34,120 bases of DNA, from the NCBI GenBank assembly GCA_019649035.1, contig BMAT01010172.1, forward strand, positions 22,531-56,650, read 5' to 3'. Of the stretch, positions 13,601 through 22,156 are shown one piece after another (within the stretch, counting starts at the first letter, position 1; every line of letters begins with the position of its first letter). The DNA comes from Elysia marginata (Eukaryota > Mollusca > Gastropoda > Plakobranchidae). The position numbers and the translations under genes are program-made. The notes beneath the pieces were generated by a model, which was given only the letters and a program-made list of their open reading frames with translations, searched no databases and had not been told where the DNA came from.

Positions 13601-14397
13601 ATAGAAAAGATAAAACTTTGGAGAAAGGGGACAAGAAGTGGGTATGATTTTTTGTGTTAAAAAATTTAAAGGGGTCAAGGGAATTTTACAGATTTGTAAA
13701 AGAGAATTACTGCAGTGTGAAGGCTTTATTAACCTGGCATAACATGCTAAAATTCCAGGAACCCAGCCCTAGAGGAGCAAGCTTGTGATCGTATCTATCG
13801 CATCGGACAAAGTAAAGATGTTTTTATCTATAGGTATGTCATTAAGCTGCCAACATTTTTCGCAATTTAAAAAAATGAATCAAGTTTATGACAAAATTAA
13901 GATGTTTATCTGATGTCAAAGTCATATAAAAATGTCAATGATTAACTAAACTTGCCCGTACATTGTGTGCCAAAGATAGACAAGTCGATCAAAAGAACTA
14001 TTTTTTGCATTAACTAGCCCTTACCTGACATTGAAAATCTAATAATGCCTTATTCGACCTTCTTTTTTGCACATGCCTGAATCATTATGTATTTTAGTAA
14101 AAAGGTATTGTAATAATAAAAAAGATTTGAAAACTGTTACTCCACCCCGTACATCATGTGATGGAATGCTGATCCATATAATTAGATTACAGAAGTCAAT
14201 GCAATGGCATTGCGCATCCACACATACACAGTGTGCAAATGTAGGTTAGGCTAGGGCTGATATAAATCTGGTTTGTATTGATACAGATGTGTTGATTCGT
14301 TTAGGTTCACTCGTGTTCATTATTGTTTACTTTCAGTTTCATTTCATAAGTTGCATGCATTGTTCTATGTCTAGCTTGCACTGCTGGTATTTGTTAA

Positions 14398-14439
<42 letters not shown>

Positions 14440-16129
14440 CAGTAGCAGTAGCAGTAGCAGTAGCAGCAGCAGTAGGAGTAGTAGTGGCATTAGCAGTAGT
14501 ATTAATAGAGGTAGCAGTAGTAGCCGTAGTAGCAGTAGTAATAGTATTAATAGCAGTATTAGTAGGAAAATAGTGTCTGTACCAGTAGTAGTAGTAAAAG
14601 TACTAGTGGTAGTAGTAGTAGTTGTAGCTGTAACGGTAGTAGTAGTAGCAGCAATAGTAATAGTAGCAGGGGTGGTGGTAGTGGTAGTAGTAGTGGTAGT
14701 TGTAGTAGCAGCAGCAGTAGTCATAGTAGTAATAATAGTACTTTTAGTGGTAGTGGTAGTAGCAGTAGTAGTAGTGTTGTAGTCATTGTAGTAATAATAG
14801 TAGTACTAGTGGTAGTGGTAGTAGCAGTAGTAGTAGTGTTGGCGGTAGCAGAAGTAGTAGTGCTAGTTGTAGTAGAAATGAGTGTGGTGGAATGGGCTAA
14901 ACAAACTCTCACTCACTATAGCCGCTCGCTTGTAGGGTTGTCTGACCGCACAGCTTCGGCTGCTCCTCCTCTCATCTCCACGATGAAGGTCCTCCTTCAA
15001 ACAAACAGGAATTTTAAAAAAATTTGTGACCTTAAGATCCTGAATTATGGGCCTATGTGTTTAAAAAGGGTACGGTTACTTGCAGGGGTATATAATTCCT
15101 TTAGCCTCTTCACACATGCATAGTTCTTCAGTTACTTAAATTTTTGTGATTTTCAAAATTTATCACAGTAGGAAAGTTTTTAAATGTTGTTAAGAAACAC
15201 TTTTACTTTGCGCTTTAGCGTGTGAGCCCGTCTGTGTCTGAGCTGTTGCTCCCTGCAATATCCTGTCCTTGCTGTTTTCTTCTAGTGTTCCCTAATCAAC
15301 ACATTTGGACAAATTGGTTTTGCATGCGTCCTTGTACATCGGTTTTATTCTTGCTCTTTTCCGTCTCTTGCAGCTAGCTATGACATTGACAAAAGTGACC
15401 TATTTAAAAACAATGAGTAAAGTTATTTTTTTTTCTCATGGCTTTTTTCCCCTCCTTCATCTGTTTGTAATCCAGATTCCTGTGTAAAGATACCATAGAA
15501 GAAAAAATACTGGGACTGCAGACCAGTAAACTTTCTCTTGCCAAGGCTGTTCTCACAGGGTATTGGTTTTGTTTTGTTTTAAGTGTGTTTTTTTTATTAT
15601 GAGCTTGAAATAATGAAAATGAACAATCTTGCTTTTTATATATTATTATAGTAAGATGGGGTGGATGAGTTTGATTCATCTTGTTAGGAATACCATGCAA
15701 CCTGAGTAATTTAGACTGATTTTCATTAGGAATATATTAATCCTTGCTTGATCAGTGCAAATAAATCATGATAACTTTATTTTCAGTGATCTATTATTAC
15801 TAAAAGGGGCAACTGTAAGTATAAATGCAGTGGAACCCCTCAAATAAGGCCCCCTTAAAAAAAAAAGACCACACTTGTTAAGTGACTTTAACTTTGAGGA
15901 AATCTGCCTGTATGGGTATGATTATTTGATCCCTGGAGTAAGGCTTTGCTCTTATAAGACCAGTTTTTACCACAATATCTAGATCTAAATTCAGAAGCTC
16001 CACTATATTATAAACCCTGTTTAAGTATAGTTAAATGTATATCCTTTTTTTTTTTTAACTTTTTTCAGGTCGCAAACCACAAGCAAGAAATTGACCTTGA
16101 ACGATTTGCGTCTTATTTTTGGAGTGTAA
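1533..16129 (+). CDS. TTF2: TTF2-like SNF2 ATPase, 3' part (14 exons, 5' incomplete)
   Basis: SNF2-superfamily DNA-dependent ATPase. TTF2 is known to release RNA polymerase II and transcripts from DNA, notably at mitosis. Coding exons: 1533-1661, 2441-2594, 3915-4050, 4725-4912, 5411-5475, 6611-6788, 7336-7573, 9668-9826, 12097-12155, 12395-12548, 13311-13393, 13759-13833, 15476-15559, 16069-16129. All introns are GT-AG, all phases match, and the joined frame is 586 residues plus TAA. Numbering from the first whole codon: motif I DDMGLGKT at 1-8, DEAH at 158-161, TGTPIQN at 186-192, AGGVGLN at about 494-500, [11 protein letters not shown] at 521-531. TTF2 is preferred over HLTF/RAD5 relatives because no RING finger lies between the helicase lobes and because the extreme C-terminus ([12 protein letters not shown]) has the TTF2 form. 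The N-terminal region, including any zinc finger, is outside the window; no convincing exon was found in 1-1532. Splice sites are read by eye, without transcript support. Confidence 0.93.
1972..1989 (+). repeat. (TTG)n microsatellite
   Basis: About six copies of TTG in TTF2 intron 1 of this model. Confidence 0.85.
2441..2594 (+). CDS. TTF2: TTF2 exon: motif Ia
   Basis: Acceptor TTTATTTCAG. Encodes [20 protein letters not shown] and then LVYHGPNRE, the motif Ia block typical of TTF2-type SNF2 proteins. Donor AAAG|GTTTGA, phase 2. Confidence 0.92.
2786..3021 (-). mobile_element. tRNA-derived SINE, 5'-truncated, minus strand
   Basis: On the minus strand the insert starts just before a pol III B-box-like GGGTTTGATCC (near 2999-3012) and ends in a tail of CCTTTA units (2783-2803). 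It is flanked by near-identical 12-mers ATTCATTGGTAA (2774-2785) and ATTCACTGGTAA (3022-3033), read as a target site duplication with one change. No A box is present, so the copy lacks its 5' end. It lies in TTF2 intron 2, opposite to the gene. Confidence 0.72.
3478..3530. repeat. 18-bp inverted repeat hairpin
   Basis: Arms 3478-3495 and 3513-3530 pair over 18 bases with one mismatch (core TGCAGTATCTC) around a 17-base loop, in TTF2 intron 2. It could be a MITE remnant or a folded RNA element; the stem is shorter than usual for a microRNA precursor. Confidence 0.6.
3915..4050 (+). CDS. TTF2: TTF2 exon: DIVLTTY block
   Basis: Acceptor GTATCCAG. Encodes [16 protein letters not shown], the conserved strand before the DEAH box, followed by an acidic, poorly conserved linker. 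Donor GATGAG|GTAAAT, phase 0. Confidence 0.93.
4333..4625 (+). mobile_element. tRNA-derived SINE with 12-bp target duplication
   Basis: An insert of about 293 bp in TTF2 intron 3. The head is tRNA-like: A box TGGCCTAGCG (4339-4348) and B box GGTTCAATCCC (4382-4392). A central conserved-looking domain (around 4470-4600) follows, then a short AAACAACCAA tail. Perfect 12-base direct repeats GCCTTCTTAGCT flank it at 4321-4332 and 4626-4637, showing LINE-mediated insertion. Confidence 0.87.
4725..4912 (+). CDS. TTF2: TTF2 exon: DEAH box and motif III
   Basis: Acceptor CTGGCTAG. Encodes [14 protein letters not shown] (motif II, DEAH) and [19 protein letters not shown] (motif III), the catalytic core of lobe 1. 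Donor AG|GTAATT, phase 2. Confidence 0.96.
5411..5475 (+). CDS. TTF2: TTF2 exon: short 65-bp exon
   Basis: Acceptor CATTGCCAG and consensus donor CAAG|GTAAGT. Encodes [20 protein letters not shown], which matches the segment after motif III in TTF2 relatives. Confidence 0.93.
6055..6215 (-). mobile_element. LINE 3' ORF scrap (minus strand)
   Basis: On the minus strand the sequence encodes [10 protein letters not shown] and, after a frame shift, [20 protein letters not shown]. This is the end of the RT ORF of many molluscan non-LTR elements (GRPxxxWxDDI ... DRxxWRxxVA). It lies in TTF2 intron 5, opposite to the gene, and is clearly decayed. Confidence 0.72.
6611..6788 (+). CDS. TTF2: TTF2 exon: LLRRTK block
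   Basis: Acceptor AACTGTAG. Encodes [16 protein letters not shown], the lobe 1/lobe 2 bridge of SNF2 proteins, then [20 protein letters not shown]. Donor CA|GTGAGC, phase 2. Confidence 0.94.
7336..7573 (+). CDS. TTF2: TTF2 exon: Ser-rich insert and LLRLRQCC block
   Basis: Acceptor CTTTCCAG. The first 60 or so codons are serine-, arginine- and glycine-rich and look disordered. The end encodes [20 protein letters not shown], a conserved TTF2/SNF2 segment with the paired cysteines. Donor GAT|GTCAGT, phase 0. An open frame continues into the intron by chance. Confidence 0.93.
7860..9365 (+). mobile_element. Tc1-like DNA transposon (full-length, inactive)
   Basis: About 1.5 kb element in TTF2 intron 7, same strand as the gene. 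Terminal inverted repeats of 26 bp, 7860-7885 and 9340-9365, start CTCTGTTGCATT and differ at one position. TA dinucleotides flank both ends (7858-7859, 9366-9367), as expected for Tc1/mariner target duplication; because flanking TATATA is itself palindromic, the outer edge could shift by a few bases. Removing it leaves an intron of about 0.59 kb, in line with its neighbours. Confidence 0.93.
8148..9173 (+). pseudogene. Tc1-like transposase, broken by in-frame stops
   Basis: One frame runs 342 codons from ATG 8148 to TGA 9171-9173, the usual length for a Tc1 transposase. It has N-terminal helix-turn-helix features ([11 protein letters not shown]) and a GRRK hook. Inside the frame are three stops: TAA 8526-8528, TGA 8586-8588 and TAG 8979-8981. 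Catalytic positions: first Asp present (MFSDKSKF, 8607-8609); second Asp replaced by Gly (MQGNAPAH, codon 8871-8873); third acidic residue replaced by TAG ([16 protein letters not shown]). No net frameshift is needed to read it through. Confidence 0.94.
9668..9826 (+). CDS. TTF2: TTF2 exon: acidic linker
   Basis: Acceptor GATCTCAG. Encodes [14 protein letters not shown], similar to the LEEQL..LTL segment of other TTF2 proteins, between the two ATPase lobes. Donor AAAG|GTGAGG, phase 0 at both ends. Confidence 0.9.
9882..10336. repeat. Possible inverted-repeat-bounded element
   Basis: CAGACCTGCCTCTT at 9882-9895 is repeated inverted at 10323-10336 with one mismatch. Between them are four copies of TACAGATTTTTT (starting 9917, 9974, 10260, 10281). 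The right-end motif GGCAGGTCTGTTTT (10327-10340) also occurs exactly at 1001-1014. This suggests a dispersed, non-autonomous element, but the short termini make it uncertain. Confidence 0.38.
11017..11210. mobile_element. MITE-like element with 23-bp terminal inverted repeats
   Basis: Arms 11017-11039 and 11188-11210 match at 21 of 23 positions when inverted (outer end TCATGG, core GCTGCCAGT). The interior of about 150 bp has no coding sense. Size and structure fit a miniature inverted-repeat element in TTF2 intron 8. I see no clear target duplication. Confidence 0.65.
12097..12155 (+). CDS. TTF2: TTF2 exon: short 59-bp exon
   Basis: Acceptor CATTTTACAG, donor TG|GTAAGA. Encodes [19 protein letters not shown], equivalent to the S-S-L-L-x-E-L helix before lobe 2. 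The flanking introns are 2270 and 239 bp; the exon is supported mainly by frame continuity and strong splice sites. Confidence 0.85.
12395..12548 (+). CDS. TTF2: TTF2 exon: motif IV
   Basis: Acceptor CTCGATAG. Encodes [17 protein letters not shown] (motif IV, SQW) and [14 protein letters not shown], the start of the helicase C-terminal lobe. Donor CCCAG|GTTAGC, phase 0. Confidence 0.95.
12960..13120. repeat. Low-complexity TTA/TTG-rich tract
   Basis: ATT- and GTT-rich imperfect repeat in TTF2 intron 10. It gives an apparent hydrophobic reading frame that is not coding. Confidence 0.6.
13311..13393 (+). CDS. TTF2: TTF2 exon: motif V
   Basis: Acceptor TTTTTGTAG, donor CTG|GTGAGT. Encodes [20 protein letters not shown] and LFLLDSHW, motif V of the SNF2 C-terminal lobe. 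Phase 2 end splits the tryptophan codon. Confidence 0.96.
13759..13833 (+). CDS. TTF2: TTF2 exon: motif VI (arginine finger)
   Basis: Acceptor AATTCCAG, donor AG|GTATGT. Encodes [20 protein letters not shown], motif VI with its two arginines. Confidence 0.96.
14399..14875. repeat. Compound AGT/AGC microsatellite, about 480 bp
   Basis: Imperfect trinucleotide array of AGT with AGC, GGT and AAT variants in TTF2 intron 12. A 34-base block starting TAGTGGTAGTGG at 14745-14778 recurs at 14807-14840, a 62-bp internal duplication. Runs of valine, leucine or threonine in six-frame translation come from this array and are not protein. Confidence 0.95.
15476..15559 (+). CDS. TTF2: TTF2 exon: C-terminal brace
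   Basis: Acceptor TAATCCAG. Encodes [20 protein letters not shown] and LAKAVLTG, the post-motif VI helix with the T-I-E-E-K-I-L signature of SNF2 proteins. Donor GG|GTATTG, phase 2. Confidence 0.95.
16069..16129 (+). CDS. TTF2: TTF2 terminal exon
   Basis: Acceptor TTTTTTCAG. Encodes [19 protein letters not shown] then TAA at 16127-16129. The L-T-L-x-D-L-R-x-x-F-G ending is characteristic of TTF2 C-termini and confirms frame and gene identity. An AATAAA overlaps the stop (16129-16134). Confidence 0.96.
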
Positions 16130-17879
16130 ATAAAAATTTACAATTTATGTTCAAATTTAACCAACTGAATGTTTAAAGACATTGATGCATTTAGACAAGC
16201 AGGGTGATCTCCAAGTTCTCAAAGAAAATTTGATTTGAGTGAGTGTCAGAACCATATTGCATAATATAAACAGTGTTTTGAGTATTTTGAAATTCTTTCA
16301 AGTTTTTTAGGTATCAGCAAAGAATTTTCTTTTTTTTATTTTAATTGACCTGCCATCATCTCCATAAAAATGGTGCTATATTTGGGGGGGATTGACTACT
16401 GTGACCAAACACAATAAAAACATTTATTATTTTATCCAATTTAAAAAGTCTAGTGTCAGTGAATGTGTGATAAGTCATACAATGTAGCTCATGCTTAGTT
16501 CTTTTTTTTTTTCCATTTTTTTTATAAAGGCAGAAAAAGGATAAGAAAAAAATAGAGTGAAATAGATGGGGGAAATTGGACGACAGTGTTGGCAATCTGG
16601 ATCTTGTCTAACATTATATGATATCTGCACAGGATCATTTACACCCAATGAATGTGTGTACATAAATATAGCTGAAGCATGACTTACATGGAAAGAAAAG
16701 GTGAAAGGGAGGAGGATTTTTGTAACCTCTAAGTTATGATGTGATGAGTTCACATGATTTACATTATGTGATTCTTCGTTGTACATGATTTATCACCTCC
16801 TGATTCTAGAAGTTTTTTACCTGAGTCTTTCACTTTCAATGTGATTAAAGGTGATTTGTTTTTTCTCAAAGTAATGGGGTACTTAGAGAAGTTTGTATTG
16901 ATGCAAATTTATCTTTATGAATAAATTTTTAATTATACATTGTACCCACAAAGGTCAAGAACTTTTTCTCTCTTCTCTGTACGTATATATCATGTATTTT
17001 TCTTTAAAAAACTTGTTTATATTTCCTATACATGTGTTCATGAGTCATCTTTATTGTTGATAAACAAACCTTACAACAACATTTTCAGCATTCATTTATG
17101 CATGCTCTATTTGTTACTTAAGTTCCTATGTAAATGTTAAGGTTTGGACTTCAGCTTCTAAATATTTAAATAATTTTGAGTTCATTTCTGAGAGCTGCCA
17201 CATTGTTGGTTTTGTGTTCCAAGTAGTGAACAGATTGTCAAGATCAATTCAATACCATGTATGCTGCAAAGTATATTACATCTATTTTTCTTTTTTTTTT
17301 CTTCTGTTTTTAATATATCCTTTAAATAGAATACAATCTACAATTGAAGGATTTGTTATAAATCACTGAATAGTAATACTGATATGTCATTTTGAAAAAA
17401 ATCAAGGAAAATAAACAGCGATGCATTTTTCCTCTATTTCTTTGTTTTTATTTGTGAAATAACCTATTAAAGTCCTGTTACGAGCTGAAAAATTGTGTTT
17501 GTGCAAATTAAGATTGCAATTAGTGGAAACATCTGTTCTTTCACTTAAAAAGTCAGATTTTAAAAAATATTGATACATTGTAATGCATTGTGTCATGCTG
17601 CCTGTCCTTTGTGATATCAATCCATTTTTTAATCAATATGAATACACAAACATACCCATGAATAGCTGAAGTCATCAACTAAAGATAAAATTTATAGTTA
17701 TATAGCTGTGTCTTTTTGCAACATACTCAATTCAACTTTTGTTGACTTGGAGAGGGTATAAAAATAGATCTGCTCACATTTCATGGCAAACTTGTAAGAT
17801 TGGTATACTTGTTTTAACTAAATTTAAGTACGGGTATACATGTATTGGTAATTTTTCTTTTCTTTTTTTATGTGTTAGT
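16130..17879. other. TTF2 3' UTR and flank; no further gene
   Basis: AT-rich DNA with short homopolymers. No supported coding sequence in either strand. Confidence 0.5.
16413..17415 (+). promoter_or_regulatory. Candidate TTF2 poly(A) signals
   Basis: AATAAA hexamers on the gene strand downstream of the TTF2 stop lie at 16413-16418, 16920-16925 and 17410-17415, in addition to the one touching the stop at 16129-16134. AT-rich DNA produces such hexamers by chance, so I cannot say which is used. The 3' UTR is taken to lie somewhere in 16130-17450. Confidence 0.3.
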
Positions 17880-17970
17880 TCTTTATTGCCAATCTTAATG
17901 TAAAGCGCTTTGAGCTACAAAAGCAAATTGCACTTTATAAATGTTATTTATTATGATTATTATTATCTTC
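17880..17970 (+). mobile_element. LINE 3' end (CR1-type tail)
   Basis: TAAAGCGCTTTGAGC ... CTTTATAAATGTTATTTATT followed by ATT units. This is the 3' tail pattern of CR1-like LINEs and resembles the tail at 24940-25100. Only the extreme 3' end is recognisable. Confidence 0.6.
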
Positions 17971-18399
17971 TGCATAATGTCTTTCTCTACACATGGATCT
18001 GGTTTGTCAGTCATGAAAATACATGCAGAACAACATTGAGGCATTCAAATGTTAAGTGTGTAGTGTCGTATTTTTTAAACTCTCCACTGCATCTTACTTC
18101 TTCGTCCTTTCATCATCAATTTTGTATCTTACATCACCATTTTTCAGATCGATTTTCATCTCTCTTTCAACAATCTTTCTATCCTAACCACTGATTTGTG
18201 TCAGTAAGTTGAATGCTACAGAGAACAAGTTTGCTTATCATTTAAAAGATCATTACTGTCAAATCACACGGAATCCAATTCTAGGAAAAGTTTCATAACG
18301 AAAATTGAATGTAGAATTGAAAGAAAAGAGCTGAGATCGAGGGACAACCTGGATCAAAAATATCCCTGAGTTAAACGTTTTTACTTTTTTTCTAATGTC

Positions 18400-19083
18400 A
18401 TTTTTAATTTTCAAAATCAACACAAAATCAAATAGTGATGTTCTCATTGACGAAAGGAGTATGGAAAATGTCACAGATTTTAAGTGTCTTTGAAGCTACC
18501 TGACTGCAGATGGTCACATCAACAGGGAGATAATAGCTAGAGTGTTTATGGCCTTCACCGCTTTTCATGAACTAAGCGTTATCTGGAAGTAAAAAAGGAT
18601 AATGGCAGATGCTAAATTGAAATGTACACATCTAATGTACAGTCTGTTTTACTGTATGCCTCAGAGACATGGAGAACCGACCGAAGGATTGAAAGTAAAC
18701 TCAGGCGTTTTGAGGGGCAGTGTCTGAGAAGAGTCTTAGGAATTCAATGGTTAGCATAGAGTTACCAACAAGGAAATATCTGAAAGAACTGGCATACGAC
18801 ATTGTAAAAGAAGTAAAGAAAAAAAAGACGGAGATGGCTTGGACATGTCCTTAGAATGAGAAAATATTGACATACATTGATTTCTCTCACCAGGAATCCA
18901 CAAGGAGCAAGAAAGAAAGGAAGACCACAGGGTACCTGGAGGAGATCAGTGGAAAGTGAAAGAGTAGAGTCAGGGATTACATGGAACGAGCTCAATTGGC
19001 TCACCCTAGACACATGTGAAAGGAGGAAGTTTGTGGGTGCCCTATGCTCTCAAGAGGACTACATGTATATATTATACAATTAG
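18400..19083 (+). mobile_element. Decayed LINE reverse transcriptase C-terminus
   Basis: Several frames hold conserved pieces in order: SYLTADGHINREI (after a stop at about 18490), LLYASETWRTDRRIESKLRR and FEGQCLRRVLG (about 18650-18750), RRWLGHVLRM (about 18830), then ARKKGRPQGTWRRSVESE to stop 19081-19083. This is the region after the RT palm in many non-LTR elements. Multiple stops and frameshifts make it a pseudogene. Confidence 0.85.
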
Positions 19084-19442
19084 AACCTTCACCGTTCTTT
19101 TAGAAAGCCTGGGGTTTTATATATTTTTAATTTTCCAGTTTCTCCTACAGAGGAAAACTTTTTAAAGCATTTTTTACAACAAGTCTCTTACAAAACAGGA
19201 AAAATTGTGAAAATTGTGTGCAATTTAAAGGATTTTTATTATGTCTTTGTTCTCCATGGGTTTCATAGAAACATAGCTGTTCTATATTCCAATCAAGTTA
19301 TGATGTAGGCTTAGGTACAAAAAATGCAAAGCAAATAATTATATGTAATTGTAAGTAACAAACATGTATGTATATACAATTGTGAGGCATCAAGGATAAA
19401 TTATGCATGGCTCAGCATTACAAGCTTTATAAAATCTTTAGT

Positions 19443-19529
19443 NNNNNNNNNNNNNNNNNNNNNNNNNNNNNNNNNNNNNNNNNNNNNNNNNNNNNNNNNN
19501 NNNNNNNNNNNNNNNNNNNNNNNNNNNNN
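19443..19529. other. Assembly gap (87 Ns)
   Basis: Unsequenced run of N. True length and content are unknown; it lies about 230 bp before a minisatellite. Confidence 0.99.
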
Positions 19530-19763
19530 TTAAAGGCTCTTAGTCTTAGTGAAAACTTGTCTCGACAACTTGTGCACATTTACTACAGTTACCTCACAAC
19601 TTTTAAAAAAGAAAGGCACATATGAATGGTTTCTTAAGCTGTATCACCTGATCATTCATTTTTCATGTTTATCTCAGTCTATCACACAACACTACAGACT
19701 AGCATCATTAGGCCAGCATCCATTCAGTCATTTACACTCATTGACCTGTAGAACATCAATGGC

Positions 19764-20022
19764 ATTCTTACCTCTTTTAATACAAACAATATCTACATCC
19801 AGACTGCATTCTTACCTCTTTTAATACAAACAATATCTACATCCAGACTGCATTCCTACCTCACTTAATGTAACAAATCTACATCCAGGCTGCATTCCTA
19901 CCTCACTTAATATAACAAATCTACATCCAGGCTGCATTCCTACCTCACTTAATATAATAAATCTACATCCAGACTGAATTCCTACCTCACTTAATTATAC
20001 AACAAATCTACATCCAGACTGC
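19764..20022 (+). repeat. Minisatellite, six copies of 42-45 bp
   Basis: Units start ATTCYTACCTC and end ACATCCAGACTGC. Copies: 19764-19807, 19808-19851 (identical, 44 bp), 19852-19893, 19894-19935, 19936-19977 (42 bp each) and 19978-20022 (45 bp). The first two form one subtype and the last four another, so array growth occurred in at least two steps. Confidence 0.96.
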
Positions 20023-21790
20023 ATGAATTGCCAACCATGTCTCACAACCAGTAAACATGAACTGAATGTCTTATTTTTCATAATCATATTACAAAGCATA
20101 TATTTAGAACAATGCATTTTTCCAAGTTTCCAAACGTTACAAAGTGCATGAAAAGATCAAGATTTTGGGAGAAGATGTTAAGTTTCTTTTGATTTAAAAT
20201 ACGGAGAAAAGAGAAATAATTGTAGGCCTACTTTTAAGTGACTTTTTTCCATTCAACTCATTTTCACTGGTTGTAAGACTATTTGTATTTACTAAATACC
20301 AGGCAGAATATACAATACACACCACCATACATACACCAGTGCTTAGAGACTTACAGTGACCATGTTATTTTATGAAAGTTCAAAGACATCCTTGTTTCAC
20401 CAAGCAGATAGCCCTTTTAACATCAGTTTTAAGATCAAATTGTATTACAATGCTTACAATTACATGTATAATCTATGATTTAATTGTAAGGTTTTGAAAT
20501 GGACTGGGAAAATCGCCAATGTACTGAAGAATCAATAATTTTTAGAAATGTAGAGGACCCATTTGTGTAAAAAATTTCTGTACACTTTGTTTAGTCTGCA
20601 TTAGCTCTCGGTTTTGAACGCCATGCTGAAATAATTATGAAACGTGTGCAGAATTACTGCTTGTTGAGTACTCCACAACGTTTCCAAGTTCACACTTTGT
20701 AAATTAATTGCATCTTAAGCAGTGCAGTTTTTACATTTGTTTTTACACCCCAAAAATTTGAAATGGTAAGACTAAAAATAGGAATTATTCTCTATTCTTC
20801 CTCTTTTAGTCTATGTATTAATATTGTCTTTATCAACATTTTACTCACTTTGTATTAAACAGACTGTTCTAAACTTACCAAATATTTAGAGTTTATGAAC
20901 ATTTATTGAAGCTCAATAATCACATTTTTTAAAATCAACAAAGCTAACTTTATATGAAGCCAATAAGACATGTTTGTTTTCGTGAATTACCCTATACCTA
21001 TAATAGTTAATGTAGTAAATCTTAAACTTTAAGTCTTTTACAGTACTGGACTTAATATTTTCGACCGTTGGTCACAACAAATCACTAAAAAAAACAAGAA
21101 ATAAAATTCATTTAAAAATTAAAATTGCAAACAGAATGGGTCTTGCTATCAAGAGAGAGCAAATTGAAGCAAAAGCAGATACATATAAGTAGGGCTAGAA
21201 TAATACATGGTTTCACTTTCACCCAATTAGTCTTAGCTTGTGATCTCCAAAATTACACGTACATAGATTAACATTGTACAACTGTTTTGGTCAATGGCTA
21301 TCATTTTACGACACCCAACCTATTTCTTAAATTGACTGTACATTGCGATTGATTACTTTGAAAAAGGCTAGTGGCATGTAGACGAGCATATGAACTACAG
21401 ATAATAATGTAGGCAAAAGGAAATAGCTTCTAATACTAGTAAAAGGAAATAGGAAAAAGCAAGATTTGCGACATTAGCGAAAAATTATCATACATGTATT
21501 TCAATGTGTACATTCGAAAAACCATCAACTGCAAAAACGTCAGGAATGTCACAAGGAATCACACTGCCTTAGGACCGCAGAAAGCTACAGGTTATGCCCC
21601 TTGTCTTAAACAATTTTCCCAAGGCATAACTATACCTCGTGTAATTACGAATTTGTCGAAGAACGAAGAAAAGCCTTGTTTGAAATTCTATAAATTTCCC
21701 CGCGTCTAATTGTAGGCCCTAATAGATTGTATGAGATCTCAAACCTTAAACTGCGCAGGAATATTTAATCACCTTTTTCTCACATCAGTT
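20023..21790. other. Intergenic AT-rich DNA
   Basis: No gene, RNA gene or clear mobile element could be supported here on either strand. Confidence 0.5.
21764..21769 (-). promoter_or_regulatory. Candidate ATTAAA poly(A) signal
   Basis: ATTAAA on the minus strand about 390 bp after the FN3-gene stop; another ATTAAA overlaps the stop itself (22156-22161). Both are weak evidence in AT-rich DNA. Confidence 0.2.
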
Positions 21791-21795
21791 TTACC

Positions 21796-21883
21796 CTGTA
21801 TCGTGGATTAGGTTTGAGCTGCTTCTTGCAGACTTCCTCAAACTTCGAATTCGGATTTTACTTCCAGCTGGCGTTATCTCCAT
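21796..21883 (-). CDS. Possible first coding exon or 30-codon ORF
   Basis: On the minus strand an ATG at 21883-21881 sits in an ideal context (CTCGCCATGG). It opens MEITPAGSKIRIRSLRKSAR followed by SSSNLIHDTG. The frame ends at TAA, but that TAA lies inside a donor-like GG|GTAAAA, so this may be a first exon with its partners to the left. A TATATAG-like sequence lies about 90 bp upstream. It is 275 bp past the stop of the FN3 gene. No downstream exon was identified and the protein is not recognised. Confidence 0.28.
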
Positions 21884-22156
21884 GGCGAGGCTTCAATACA
21901 TGAATTAACGTTTAACCATTTCTCACGGCCGGGGTGAATGAGTTGGAAAAAGGTCATTTTTTGTTCTTTTTCTATATAAGTTAGATAAACAAAAGTTTTA
22001 ACATTTTTCCCAAAATATTGATAGTTGTACGAATTTTTTTTTTTACTTTTGGAAGCTCAGAAAATTCTCTCGTTCGGAAGAGTAAGACCTTTCCGAGTAA
22101 GACCTTTGGTGGTGAAAATCGCGACATCCGACCCATTCACCCTGGACGCAAGAAAT

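Noticed and set aside
14289..14912. Reading frames of poly-valine, poly-leucine and poly-threonine
   Set aside because: They are all translations of the AGT/AGC microsatellite in an intron of TTF2, with no domain content.
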